A stretch of DNA of 31,211 bases from Apostichopus californicus (lineage: Eukaryota; Echinodermata; Holothuroidea; Aspidochirotida; Stichopodidae), in contig JAIPMN010005592.1 of the NCBI GenBank assembly GCA_020650975.1, positions 1 through 31,211 of the forward strand, in the 5' to 3' direction. A program made the translations under genes and the position numbers. Positions 12,101 through 22,700 of the stretch are shown here, one piece after another (position 1 is the first letter of the stretch; each line of letters begins with the position of its first letter). Under the pieces are notes generated by a model. That model saw nothing but the letters and a program-made list of their open reading frames with translations, was not told the DNA's origin and did not search any database.

Positions 12101-12553
12101 CTCTCGAACAAGTCATCGATGCAATAAACTTGTTGTAGGTAAACCCTTACCCTACAATACAATAGTTTGCTGCACAAAAATTCTATTAACTGATCGTTGA
12201 CACAGCTGTGTAATTAAATAATATTTGCTTTTTGAATTAATTATAGGGTTGAAGGTTACAGAGAGAGAGAGATTCAAAATGAAAGTGACTTTGTTGAGTG
12301 AAAGATAAATTATTCTCATCAAAGCAAAAGCTATCATGTTAATTTGTTATAAAATGCTTTGATAAGGCCATAAAATTGATGTCAGTGGTTCTATTCTTCA
12401 CGCATTAAGTCTGTTGAACTATATAGACAGAGTATTAGTGAGTGTATTAAAGCTGTTATGAACAATAGCAGATCTGGTCTATTGAAATAGGACAGGTGTA
12501 TATATATATAGCATTGGCAGGATATGAATGGGCACTGTTAGCCAGTAGCAGGT

Positions 12554-12948
12554 TGACAGGTATATGATGCGCTATGCTATGGCTTTTTACAGTAGCAGGT
12601 TGGCAGGTATATGGTGTGCTATGCTATGCTATGTATAGCTTCATATAGTAATGTAGCAGGTTGCCAGGTATAGGATGTGCTTTTCTGCAGTTTATACAGT
12701 AGCAGGTTGCCATGTATATGATGTGCTATGCTATAGCTTTAAACAGTAGCAGGTTATCAAGTATATGATGTGTTATGCTATAGCAGGATGGCAGGTACTG
12801 TACACGATGTGTTATTCTGCAGTTTACACAGTAGCAGGTTAGCAGGCATATAATGTGCTATTCTGCATTTTTATAAAGTATTAGGTTAGCTGATGTGCTA
12901 TGCTATGGCTTTATACAGTAGCAGGTTAGCAGCTATATGATGTGCTAT
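12554..12948. repeat. Minisatellite with GTAGCAGGTT core
   Basis: Eight or more imperfect units of roughly 40-65 bp, each built as agtagcaggtt, agcaggtatatgatgtg, ctatgctatagctttata. Units vary by indels in the ctatg and tttata parts, so the array is partly degenerate. It is intronic, about 550 bp before the 13495 exon. Confidence 0.85.
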
Positions 12949-13494
12949 TGAAGTGTTGTTGGCACTGTACGTACTGTAGCTAAAGCTGTAATAGAATGCA
13001 ACAGTGAAACAATTGGAGGAGCAGTGACTTTATATACATTTGCATGTAATCTGCTACTGAAATGCAATTGTTTTAGCAGTTATTTAATAGCTACTACATT
13101 AATAACTACTGGACAAGAGTTACCAAATATAAACACATTAATATACTTTAAAGTTATATAATAAGGAATACATAACCTAATACTGAAATGTACTGTAACA
13201 GATTTAGCAGAGCTTTACTACTAGTGGAATTCCAAGCTGGACTATTACTTTGGCATTAAAGGGAGTTGGTGCAAACTGAAAAACTACGTTATTGTCAAAG
13301 AAGACCTTTCATTTGAAAAGCAAACATTGCTTAAATTTAAAAATTTCTGTAATCCTTCATCATCTTGGCTCTGACATGATCATCAAAACATATATATGCT
13401 CTGTCATAGTTCTTGTGGTATTACTGTACCTTGATAATGTATATATTTTCTATTCATAAACTGACAGTCTCTTTTGCCTCATCGTTCTGTTTAG

Positions 13495-13645
13495 GTCGGT
13501 TTGAAGTTAGATTCGAATGCACAGAAGTCGAGAGCGAGACTAGCCAAGACGGGAGTGCTCGCACAACGACGGAAACCTCCCAGGTCTTCCTGGTACTTTG
13601 AAGAGGGCAAGAACCCGCAGGAATTTATGTTCACCGATACAACGG
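13495..13645 (+). CDS. Coding exon: basic RAR...QRRKPPRS segment
   Basis: The exon is 151 nt: 50 codons from phase 0, plus one base. The acceptor is cgttctgtttag; the donor is G before gtgagat. The product begins VGLKLDSNAQKSRARLAK, continues TGVLAQRRKPPRSSWYF and ends EEGKNPQEFMFTDTT. The charge switches sharply from the acidic exons to a dense basic patch, followed by an aromatic SSWYFEE. This is the most family-like segment in the gene: the spacing of RAR, RR and PP-R recalls the basic capping-protein/RCSD-type signature of CapZIP and FAM21. The likeness is from memory and the classical CPI motif (LxHxTxxRPK) is absent. It is separated from the previous exon by a 7.4-kb intron. Confidence 0.87.
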
Positions 13646-15137
13646 GTGAGATTTGATGTCAAAGTACAAGAACAAAATATATATATATTAATAATCAGAA
13701 GAGTAAAAGAGAAAGCACAAAACAAAACAAGAAAGTACAGCAAACTTGTATAATTTAAGAAAAGGCAGTGGCTCCCTCGTGAACTTTTGAGTCCAAATTG
13801 AGGTCATTAGAGTGAAAGTAAATTGATTATTTATGGTGATAAAGTCCAGCTGACTTCATGGAACTTTGGTTGCATTTCCCGTTAAATTTCGTAACCTATT
13901 TTGCAATCGAGTAGCCAAAAATGCTTTCTTTTTGTTTTTTGTTGGTACCTGGAAACATAACCTGTTATGTTAGTCAACGAAAAAATATTTTTCTCCAGGA
14001 GAGACAAACTTATTACACATAAAACTTTGATGGGTTTGATAAACAAACGGTTGAATCATTTCGATCAAGTTTGTGTGATGCGAGAGCTTTTTGCTAGATT
14101 GCTCCAAACAGTTAATATGTTTGTGCTAATCAGTACCACATAACCGTGTATGTGTAAATGTAACAGGGTATGATCTAAATGATGCAAAGTTTAACCTGCA
14201 AAAAATAATAAATAAATTAACTGTCGCCCCCAAATTTACCAGAGAGACCCTCCACTGGTCACCAATCGTTAGAACAGTTCCATCACGGAGACATTCAATG
14301 TACTTATTGAAAGCCTCCTCAATATCTGTACATAAACAACTTGGAGCAGTAGATCTCATAGTACAGTACCCATCCTCATCCTCATCCCCATCCCACCACC
14401 CTCGACCCATTTCACACCTGTTTTGGTGCTAAAGTAGTCAGGCAATGCTGCAAATGGCTATTAAAACTTTGAATGCACTGTTTCCTGGTTTTTGTAGCAA
14501 ACTTGATGGTTAGAAATCTTTGATCAATTTTTAGGGAAGTCTAAAAACTGCTCTCATCAACCTCACTTTTGTCAGGTCAACCCGTCCATGACCCTTAGAT
14601 TTTTTAGAGTAGTTTTGACATGATAAGAGTTATTTTTTCTATCTCTCTTGTTCTTTTTGTCGCAAAGCAAAGGGTGATACTCAAGATTGTTTCACTCGAA
14701 TAGTTTCTTGTTTGTACGATAGAACATTATTAAGAAGAGGATCGCATTTTCAACAAAATAACTGAAAATTATGAAAACATGAAAATATGCGGTAGAAAGC
14801 CCACTGAATATCTGAAAGTGTATTTTAAAATTTTGGAGAGCAATTTCTCCTATCTGCAAAAGTCCTTTTTTTGTAAATTTTTATGAATAAATTTCAGCTT
14901 GGCATTCTTGTATTCGTGCAAGCTGTAGTAAACATTAGTTTGCATTGGACTTGCCTGTGTACTTCTAGATAAATTGTCCACAGGTTGTATGCATGTATAG
15001 TTTGCTTGTTTATTCGTTTGTGTCTATGTGTTCTCGATTTTTTGTAAAGTTTTTGCAGACAAGTTTTAAAGAACAGTAACTACGTGGTGGGAAATTTTAT
15101 AACATATAATATTTTGATTTGTTGCCTATCTACACAG
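13646..15137. other. Intron, 1.5 kb
   Basis: AT-rich intron. The only notable content is a minus-strand open frame of 94 codons (14126-14410) discussed in the findings. No repeat family is recognised. Confidence 0.65.
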
Positions 15138-15292
15138 AAGTCAGACCTATGAAGCAGCTCAAGGAAAATGATGAACCGGCGCCAGCTCGTTCCACGAGGA
15201 CACCGCCGAAACCTTCAAGAAGGCCACCTGGAGCCATGGCTAGCCCCCTGCTCCTACCTGGTCTGGGTCAAATTGGGAAAGTCAAGTTGAAG
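15138..15292 (+). CDS. Coding exon: Pro/Arg-rich segment with an LLLPGL...KVKLK stretch
   Basis: The exon is 155 nt: two bases complete the split Glu codon of the previous exon (G plus AA), then 51 codons follow to phase 0. The acceptor is ctatctacacag; the donor is AAG before gtatga. The product runs VRPMKQLKENDEPAPARS, then TRTPPKPSRRPPGAMAS and PLLLPGLGQIGKVKLK. TPPKP and RRPP could be SH3 or proline-directed kinase sites. The final hydrophobic-then-basic stretch is reminiscent of short actin-binding segments such as WH2 (LL...LKK), but the spacing does not match well and I do not call it. Confidence 0.83.
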
Positions 15293-15444
15293 GTATGATA
15301 TCAGTCAAGAGTAGTTACACAGGTTTTCAACTGAGGAGAGAAAGCCAGGTACAAACCAACAGATAAATATGACCAACCTTAGGAAACAGATTTAAAAACA
15401 AAGTCGGCAGTTTTGATCTGATCTTTTTATTCCTCCGTGTGCAG

Positions 15445-15489
15445 GAAGAGAAGACTCGAACAAGTCCAAAGGATGGATCACAGTTCCAA
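15445..15489 (+). CDS. Small coding exon: 45-nt cassette or alternative last exon
   Basis: An acceptor, ttcctccgtgtgcag, precedes GAA GAG AAG in phase 0. If the donor after CAA (gtgaaa) is used, this is a 45-nt in-frame exon coding EEKTRTSPKDGSQFQ. If the donor is not used, the frame runs four more codons, VKLF, to a TGA at 15502-15504. An AATAAA lies at 15614-15619, so a short protein ending here is plausible. Both versions are phase-compatible with the exon before, and the cassette version with the exon after. The donor is weaker than others in the gene. Confidence 0.5.
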
Positions 15490-15504
15490 GTGAAATTATT
15501 TTGA

Positions 15505-16111
15505 ATTTCAATGTGTTGTTTTTCATTTGTTCTTGTGTATATTTTGGTATGTGGGGGGGGGGGTTGTGTTTGTGAGAAGGGGGAGATAAAGTGTTGTATG
15601 TAGCGTATTTGTTAATAAATCAAGAAAAATATGTTGGACATAAGCTAGCCTGTTTCTGACATTGTCATGACAGAAAGTGAGCCTAGGGAGAGATGGGGGG
15701 GGGGGGGCAGTACCTTAATAACACCTGGCAGAATTGCATTGCCATGGTAGATTTTAAAACTTCCTACCAAGATAGAAGAGTTTTTGTTGCTGTTTGTTGA
15801 TGTTTTCCATCAATGACTTCTCTACAATATGAATTAATTTTCATCCCTTGTTAATTGTCTTCACTTTGAAACACACCAGCAATTCTTAACATACATGCAG
15901 ATATTTCTATTTTAATCCTGTTTTCGATAGCTGAAAGAGAAAAGAAAACGGAGGTGTCGTGAGTCTTTGTGATGAGAAAAAAAATTGATTATCCCCTCTC
16001 GACACTTTTCCAAAACTTGAACATGTGGCTTGTAACTCTATTATTAAAAAAAAAATTGTTTTCCTTTCATTAGTAAACATGGCTTTCTCTTCTCTTTTTT
16101 CCTTTGGACAG
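15505..16111. other. Intron or 3' UTR of the short isoform
   Basis: The stretch holds g-runs (15555 and 15695 areas), the candidate polyadenylation signal at 15614, and a normal pyrimidine-rich acceptor region before 16112. Nothing else is seen. Confidence 0.6.
15614..15619 (+). promoter_or_regulatory. Candidate polyadenylation signal for a short isoform
   Basis: AATAAA occurs 110 bp after the in-frame TGA at 15502-15504. A GT-rich stretch (ggggggggttgtgtttgtg) lies upstream rather than downstream of it, so support is limited to the hexamer and its position after a possible terminal exon. Confidence 0.3.
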
Positions 16112-16788
16112 AAAACGACTCCAACTGAATCTGTTAGATCGTCCCCAGCAACCAAGTCTCCTCCATTTGCTGCCACTAAACCTTTGAGGCCAGTACAAGG
16201 GCCAAGGGTGTTACCTATCCCTGTCAAGAGGCAGCCGGCACATTCCAAGGGTAAAGCCCCGATGCCCCCCGAGGGGAAATCGTCGTCATCCTCATCTTCA
16301 TCCATTCCCATCTTCTCTTCAAAGTCCAGCTCAAAATCCCCGACAGAAGAGGTAGCCTCCCCTAGAGATGCAGTGGTCTCTTCTTCATCCAATAAGCAGC
16401 CATTGAGATCACCCAAAGACACAGTGGTGTCTCCCAGAGAGACACCGTCCGTACGTTCGCCTAAGGGACCTCCGACTTCCCCGAAGGAGCCTGTGCTATC
16501 ACCAAAGGGAACTGCATTCAGGTTGCCTTCCCCAGCTGCTGCCAAACCATCACCGAAGCCAAGGCCGAAACCTCTACCGAAGCCCCGCCCTCAAAGCCTA
16601 TTTGCCGCTCCAAGTGCGACCGATCCAGCCGTCGCGAAGGATGCCAAAATGAGTGGATCTTCCAAGGACGATCTCAACTCGGACATCTTGAAGAACAAAT
16701 CGGACGACGCATCAGTGCAGGATCACAAGGGTCCGAATTCACCTCGCTGGTTGTCCGACAAGAATAAGAAGCTCCCACCCATCAAATC
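16112..16788 (+). CDS. Coding exon: Ser/Pro/Lys-rich region with SP[KR] repeats and first Trp motif
   Basis: The exon is 677 nt: 225 codons from phase 0, plus two bases of a Ser codon. The acceptor is tttcctttggacag; the donor is TC before gtaagt. From start to end the product has a Pro/Ala/Ser stretch, a run of eight serines, then repeated SP sites (ASPRD, RSPKD, VSPRE, RSPKG, TSPKE, LSPKG) at about 8-20 residue spacing, and a Pro-Lys-Arg tract PKPRPKPLPKPRP. The SP[KR] sites fit CDK/MAPK-type phosphorylation and the Pro tract could bind SH3 domains; both are inferences from composition. It ends with NSPRWLSDKNKKLPPIK, the first of the Trp-centred basic motifs. The start codon at 16025 lies in the intron. 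The 212-residue open frame on the opposite strand is an antisense shadow. Confidence 0.92.
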
Positions 16789-18089
16789 GTAAGTGTGTCG
16801 TCACAGAACGAGACTCACATATTCTGGTCTTTTTTTATCCTATTTCTTGCAAGTCGTTTTCTCTTCCTTAACAATTTGTCTTTTTCAGAGTCTGTGAACT
16901 TTTGAGTCAAGAACATTATTTTGATCGAGAATGTTCATTTTGGATTACATCAGTGCTCCATACATACCTCTATCGTCAATGTTATCGGTAATGGACATCA
17001 GGGACAGTTTGTTGAGATAGTCATATATGACAGTATCATATTGTAAATAAAACAGTAGGAAGCATTTCATATCTTATATTATACAACCCCCAGTTTACTT
17101 CTCTCCATATGACTGTTGATCTGGTTTTTGCCACCCTACTTTCACTGCCCAACAACACTGCAAAGAATTTTGAATTTGTTGCCCAAAACAGCACAGTTAC
17201 TCGGTTACTGTCCTAATTGCATGATAAAAATAGCTTCTTCACCATAGAGAATTTTGTATGTAAATTAAGTGAGGCCTAACTGCATTTGGACAAAATGTCT
17301 CAACTTCTAGTTACACTTATTGTTCTGAGAGTGGTGCAGATATTCTCAAGGCATTGAACTCTTGTTTTGACACAAATTAGACATGTCTAGGGATTTTGTA
17401 CCTGAACTAATAAATATGAGGAGTCTGCTTATATACTCATGCTGTGGCATTACAAGTCAATGAAGGATGTGGTTCAAAGATTATCTGATAGGGTGGGATA
17501 GGATACTTATATAACTTGAATATACATTACAGTAATCATAAAATGTGATTCTACTTATATTGTAGTACAAGTCCGATGAACAAAATGCACTAAAAGTAAC
17601 AATATAGTTCATATCATTCTGTTCACTTTCATGTGTCTCGTTTCTACTGCTGCTCTCTGAGCTAAATCTTGCATATTTAATATATTATATATATATATAT
17701 TAATAATTTTGGAGAAAGCCTGCTTGAGAAGTAACCTATAAAACTTAGTCAAAGTTTACAATACTGTAGAAATAAAACTCAGACAGTGTAGGTAGGGAAA
17801 ATGGGTTGGGGGAAGGGGGTTCTTGCCAGTTATCAGCTATAAATCACCTGCTAAATAGATGAAAATATAAATATCTCATCAATTGTACATGACATTACAC
17901 GAGTTACATGACTAAATCTGTTCAGATGTGCAGTACACTAGTTATGTGTAACTTTCCATATAAAATTCAATTTCTTATTATTCATTTGGACAAAAGTCTG
18001 TTTATTTATTTGTTCCATATTTATTTATTATTTTCACTGTTTTTATTCAAAAATTTTTTTATATTTTTTTATCACATTTGCACTTACAG
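16789..18089. other. Intron, 1.3 kb
   Basis: AT-rich, with an (AT)n run near 17680-17700 and a long pyrimidine-rich stretch before the 18090 acceptor. The 235-codon open frame from 17908 only spans this acceptor and the ATTTT tract and is not a gene. Confidence 0.7.
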
Positions 18090-18184
18090 GCCAGTTACGA
18101 AGACAAGCGACGAAGCCAAACCGAATCAGCAGCCAGAATGGAAACAAAAGATACTGAAGAAGAGGAAGGATCAAGAGGCATTAG
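18090..18184 (+). CDS. Coding exon: second Trp-centred basic motif
   Basis: The exon is 95 nt. Its first G completes TCG (Ser) begun in the previous exon; 31 codons follow, plus one base (phase 1). The acceptor is a long pyrimidine-rich run ending cacttacag; the donor is G before gtaaga. The product is PVTKTSDEAKPNQQ followed by PEWKQKILKKRKDQEAL. The WKQKILKKRK core looks like a short amphipathic basic helix, matching the motifs at 16748-16785, 27413-27457 and 28601-28644. A 290-bp pentanucleotide/tetranucleotide tract starts about 40 bp after the donor. Confidence 0.88.
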
Positions 18185-18226
18185 GTAAGAGAGGATACGG
18201 AGAAGAGGATCTCTCTCTCATGAACA

Positions 18227-18515
18227 TGTTATTTTATTTTATTTTATTTTATTTTATTTTATTTTATTTTATTTTATTTTATTTTATTTTATTTTATTTT
18301 ATTTTATTTTATTTTATTTTATTTTATTTTATTATTTTATTATTTTATTATTTTATTATTTTATTATTTTATTGTTTTATTATTTTATTATTTTATTTAT
18401 ATTATTTTATTATTTTATTATTTATTTATTTATTTATTTGTTTATTTGTTTATTTATTTATTTATTTATTTATATATTTATATATTTTTTTATTTATTTA
18501 TTTGTTTTATTTTAT
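18227..18515. repeat. ATTTT pentanucleotide / ATTT tetranucleotide microsatellite
   Basis: About 20 uninterrupted TATTT units (18227-18332) run into TATTAT-T units and then (TATT)n to about 18515. It starts about 40 bp after the splice donor at 18185. The length and purity suggest an unstable, recently expanded tract. Confidence 0.95.
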
Positions 18516-19760
18516 TCATATATTCACTCATTCTCTACCAATGAAGACGTTTGGATATAAGATAACCCAACATAGAAGAATTGATCGTGCATGTGTGTGT
18601 ATGTGTCAAATATAATTTCCACAACTAGTTAAACTTTGCTTCAAAATACTGACAAGGGAATTGAAATTCAAGGTGGCTATATATATTTAATATGCTTTTG
18701 AAAAGAAAAAAAAAGTGTCTATTAAAGTGGACTTTATACTTGCTTTATTAATTCCTTCATTGATGCATGGAGTAGGTTTTTCTACCAATGCATATTTTCA
18801 AATATCTTTGACCTATAATCTCCAGGTTTGAAAGCTACATGCATGGCTTTTGGACTATTTGTTATAGATCTGCCATTCCATGATCAACAGTTTCAAGGGT
18901 AGTTTTGGAAGATGGGGTGTGGGGGTGGAGGGAGAAACAAGAGAATTGTTGAGGTTTTGTTGGGGAAGCTCTCATAAGTGTGTGCTGTATATATCCAACA
19001 TGTGAATTAGTAAAGAATTTCACAAGAAAGATAAAATAGTCAAAGAAAATGGAAAGATATGTATGTCAGAAAACCTCATTGACAAATTAGTGGCGAAGTA
19101 GGAAGTCCAAAATTGTTGTATATTACAGGCAAGAAGGAGACAAACAAGGTTGTTGTTGTTGTTGTTGTTGTGATAAGAACAAAAGGTGGCCTGGTCAGGG
19201 GAACCAAGGTTCCTGGCCCCGGGTCCATGAGGGACATACTGATTTTCCATTTTCTGTTTGTGTTTCCAAAACTTAATGTGGGTTTGAGGGCAAGCATATG
19301 GTGCCATGTGTGACCAATTGGTGCTAATCTGGCAATTTGAAGGGAAAAAAAACAATTAAGAAAACAAACTTAGGGAGAGGGAATGAAAAAACCAGAGAGA
19401 TGGAAATGTTAAAAAATGTGTTTACATTACTTGTCGCTTGATATTTTGTTTTGCGTTTTGCAATGTTTGATAGAGATAACTGGAAATTGGGGAGGAATGC
19501 CTCCATACCTTTAAAGAGCTGTAACATATCTTTCTTCATAATTCAATGCCTTTAGTATTCAAAACATTAACCTGATTTTCTATCCATACTTTGGAAGCTT
19601 TTTATCTTTATCTTCTCCATTCGGTCTCATCTTTTGGTGAAAACGTGGCGTGATGATCCTAATCTTTATCTGTACTCGACAGAGACTCGTTTTTTTCTTT
19701 TTAAAACTCAAACACTGTTTTCTGCTTAACACGTTCACGATAATATGTTCTCATCTTTAG
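18516..19760. other. Intron sequence before the 27-nt microexon
   Basis: AT-rich sequence with a (GTT)n run at 19149-19171 and a short palindrome ggaacc-aa-ggttcc at 19199-19212. Overlapping minus-strand open frames (19020-19355) read through the GTT run as poly-Asn or poly-Thr and are not convincing. Confidence 0.6.
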
Positions 19761-19787
19761 AGCCCGAACCCACTGCGGATGACTCGA
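19761..19787 (+). CDS. Coding microexon, 27 nt, symmetric phase 1
   Basis: A good acceptor (ttctcatctttag) and a near-consensus donor (gtaagt) enclose 27 nt. Together with the G of the previous exon it codes EPEPTADDS plus one base. Entry and exit phases are equal, so it can be included or skipped without changing the frame: skipping joins EAL directly to GIKKSN; inclusion gives EALEPEPTADDSSIKKSN. The acidic residues would separate two basic Trp motifs. Evidence is the splice signals and frame only. Confidence 0.6.
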
Positions 19788-22700
19788 GTAAGTTCAAAAG
19801 GGTGCATGTTGCTTAATACTCACCCCCAATAGCATAATCAATCTAGTCATCATAACATATCAGTTTTGGCATTTGCAAACAGTTTTGGTGCTGGTATTGT
19901 GCATGGCATGGAGAGTTCATAACCCTGTTTGTATCATGACCGTGTTTATTATATTGTGTATATCTTGTAAAACCATCGGTAAAAGGTATTATGTATTCTT
20001 GTTTTCCTTCCAAAAACCCTGATGTATCAGTCTTTTTATGTATTTCTGTCCATTTTAAGTTTTTCACCTTGTCTGTAATTCCTGTCCCAATATGAACAGT
20101 TCGCTGACATATTTATGGTGAAAGGGTACAGAGGAACCTGTGTAACATGTCCAAAGAAGGTGTCAGCTGGGCTGTTGGTAGTGGTCTGGCTAGTAAACTG
20201 TTAATTCATTTACCAACCATTAATTCATTTGATTTTTTTTCATCACTCCTTCCGACCAGCAATGAAAAATGAGGCGAGTTGGTGGGGAGGGACATTCTCA
20301 TATACCTTACAAACTTAAAGATATAAACTGACTTGCCTTCTCATATACCTATATCCATTCCACTAATGCGCTGTTGCTATACCACCTCTAATGAGTCAAG
20401 TGGTGACCCTAACTTGGTGACATGGTCCACTCCCCCCCCCCCACCCATTTTCACTCAATCCCTTAACGTGTGGTGAAGAGCCTTATCGGTATCGACATTT
20501 GTTATCCAGATATTTCTCGCTAACACCATCAGACCTCATTCTTTACTACAACAAGTGTGAACTCATCTCCGTAGCGTTTTTCTCAGACAGTTTTGTCGGT
20601 ACCTATTCCTTAGGTCTGTCTATTTGTCAAGATTGTATTTTTTTCCTCTTTGGTAGGTAGGGTTTCACCCACGTTGTTGAAAATGATTTTCTTTCTGTGC
20701 TTATTATCATGTAGTGATATCAGTAAGATGCATATATTGAAAGTGAATTTTATCAAAATCAAACTTTCCTAGCTCCTTTCATATCATCAATGCTAGCTGT
20801 AACATTTGACCTTTGACATGGCATTATAATTTATTATCATGGCACTGTTATTATGGCACTATTATCCATTGCAACGATTTATTCAAACTTTAAACTTTGT
20901 CATATAGGTAATAAGAACGGCAGTAGCTAGTTCCTTTCAAAGCCTTGGCAACACGAAACCTATAAAAAAAACTGATTATGATATGATATTATGAAAGTGA
21001 TAAAAATTGAAACAGAATACCTCGACAGTTGACTTTTTACTGGAGACTGCTGACCAAGCATCTTTCACAATTGGCCAATTTCCTGTAAAGACAGTCAGAG
21101 TAGTTGCGCATTCTTCTGCTTGTCATAATTAAGAATCTTCCCTAGGACCCTGGGACAAATATTCCATGATCTTTTGCCTCAGTGTAATAGGTTTGTAGCA
21201 CACCCATTAAATGTTTACATTGGCGATAGCGATAGGGGGGTTTCTAGAAATGTTGTAAGGATTTTTATACAGAGATTGCATAGTGACCTTTGTTTATCAT
21301 TAATACCCACACCATCATTGGCGTGCATGTATGAATATAATGTCACAACAAAAACAACATATATTAATTAGTCAGTGAAATTGCCATATGGCAGTACAAA
21401 GCAAATTTGTTAAGGATTTCTTTGTGGTTGTCCGTCGGACAACCAGGCCATACTTTTTGGTTGTCCAAACAGCAAATTTTGATTGTCCACATTTTTTTTA
21501 CAAACTAACAATGACTAATATGTATACCGTAGGAGAGATGTGTAGGTTTGGTGAATAGAAATACCAGATTTGGCGGTGATACCAACTTAATCATATAACC
21601 TATTTGGGGATATTTAATTACAATCCAGTCTGAATTTGATATAAACAACTAAGTCTTTCGTTGAACTTCTAGTGCTGATTTTGGTCCTCAGAACAGAAAT
21701 TTGGTTATTTGGGATTACCATAATTAATTTGCCACTGCAGTAACTCTTGCTGTCCCCACTCCACTCACTTCTCCCAGTCCAAAGCGTTGGTGATTGCATC
21801 ACCATTACTTGGGGGAGGGGGGAATAAAATGAAGAGCTACTGAATGAAGCTATGACTCCTCCCCATAAATAAGGTTGACTTTGCTTGAGTACTTCAATAT
21901 TTCTGATGCAATGTGCTTGTATTTTCAATTTCTAACCTGCATGTTAATAAGAGGCTCATTGAGCTATTGTCAACATAGCCAAATAACCTTTCTAGTTCAA
22001 ACCCATTTAACATAAACTTACCCGGCTTTTCTAACCTACTGTTACAAGTGAAGTAACATCTCTGCTTGTCAACCTAATGCTTGCCTCTTATTAAAACTGG
22101 ATTTGAATTTGAGTGTGGACTTTGGAGTTTTGGAGTGAAAAGAAAAGATATTGGTATTTTCAGGTTGTTACAGTTAGTGTGGTAACAAGTTTATATCTAT
22201 ATGCCATTGCAGCATCATGACATTGGGTGTTGAAAGTGGTACAAATTGCTAGATCTCAAGAAAATAGTTTATTTCATAAGAGCCCAAATCTTCACAGTGA
22301 TGATGGTATTGAGTGGGATCGGTTCACCACCATCGGTCGGGATCAAATGGTATAGGGGCTCATACATGGTGGTCTTGAGAGCAGGAATAGGGGTAACAAC
22401 GTACATGTATGTATCTGACCACTGAAAGTCTCCCAACATCGCTTGTGGGAAAGTTAAAGGTTGAAGCAGACACAGTCAAAGGATTTCAAATCTTAAGCAG
22501 TTCATCTGAGAACACCCTCTGTACATGTGAGCCATTCCATAAACAAGGAAAGGAGGGGGGTGGGGTGGGGCATAATAGTTTACATGTCCCTGTAACACTG
22601 TGTCAATCATGGAATCACAACTTTGTAAATGTTAGTGCCCCTTATATTCAACACATTATACTGTAACACAAATGAAAGGTATCTGAGCACAATAGAATGT

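Larger units (their letters stand above)
6057..13494. other. Large intron, 7.4 kb
   Basis: The stretch between two phase-0 coding exons contains a G-rich tract (6121-6140), a short gggttggagacaagg repeat (7315-7355), divergent AGGTCA-bearing repeats (8536-9110), a GC-richer patch with splice-like signals (11340-11560) and a minisatellite (12554-12948). Other open frames here, including a 94-codon one at 10965-11249, lack coding character or usable splice context. Confidence 0.7.

Noticed and set aside
15907..16545. 212-residue open frame on the minus strand
   Set aside because: It is antisense to the Ser/Pro-rich coding exon at 16112; repeats such as SLGD/SFGE mirror the SPK codons, and no splice or homology support exists.
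17908..18615. 235-residue + strand open frame rich in Phe, Tyr, Leu and Ile
   Set aside because: Most of it is the translation of the ATTTT microsatellite; only the part at 18090-18184 is a real exon.
19185..19240. Possible tRNA from 'ggttcc...ggtcc' strings
   Set aside because: No cloverleaf can be laid out and the A/B box consensus is absent; only a short palindrome is present.
19020..19355. Overlapping minus-strand frames with poly-Asn or poly-Thr
   Set aside because: They read through the GTT microsatellite at 19149 and lack other support.
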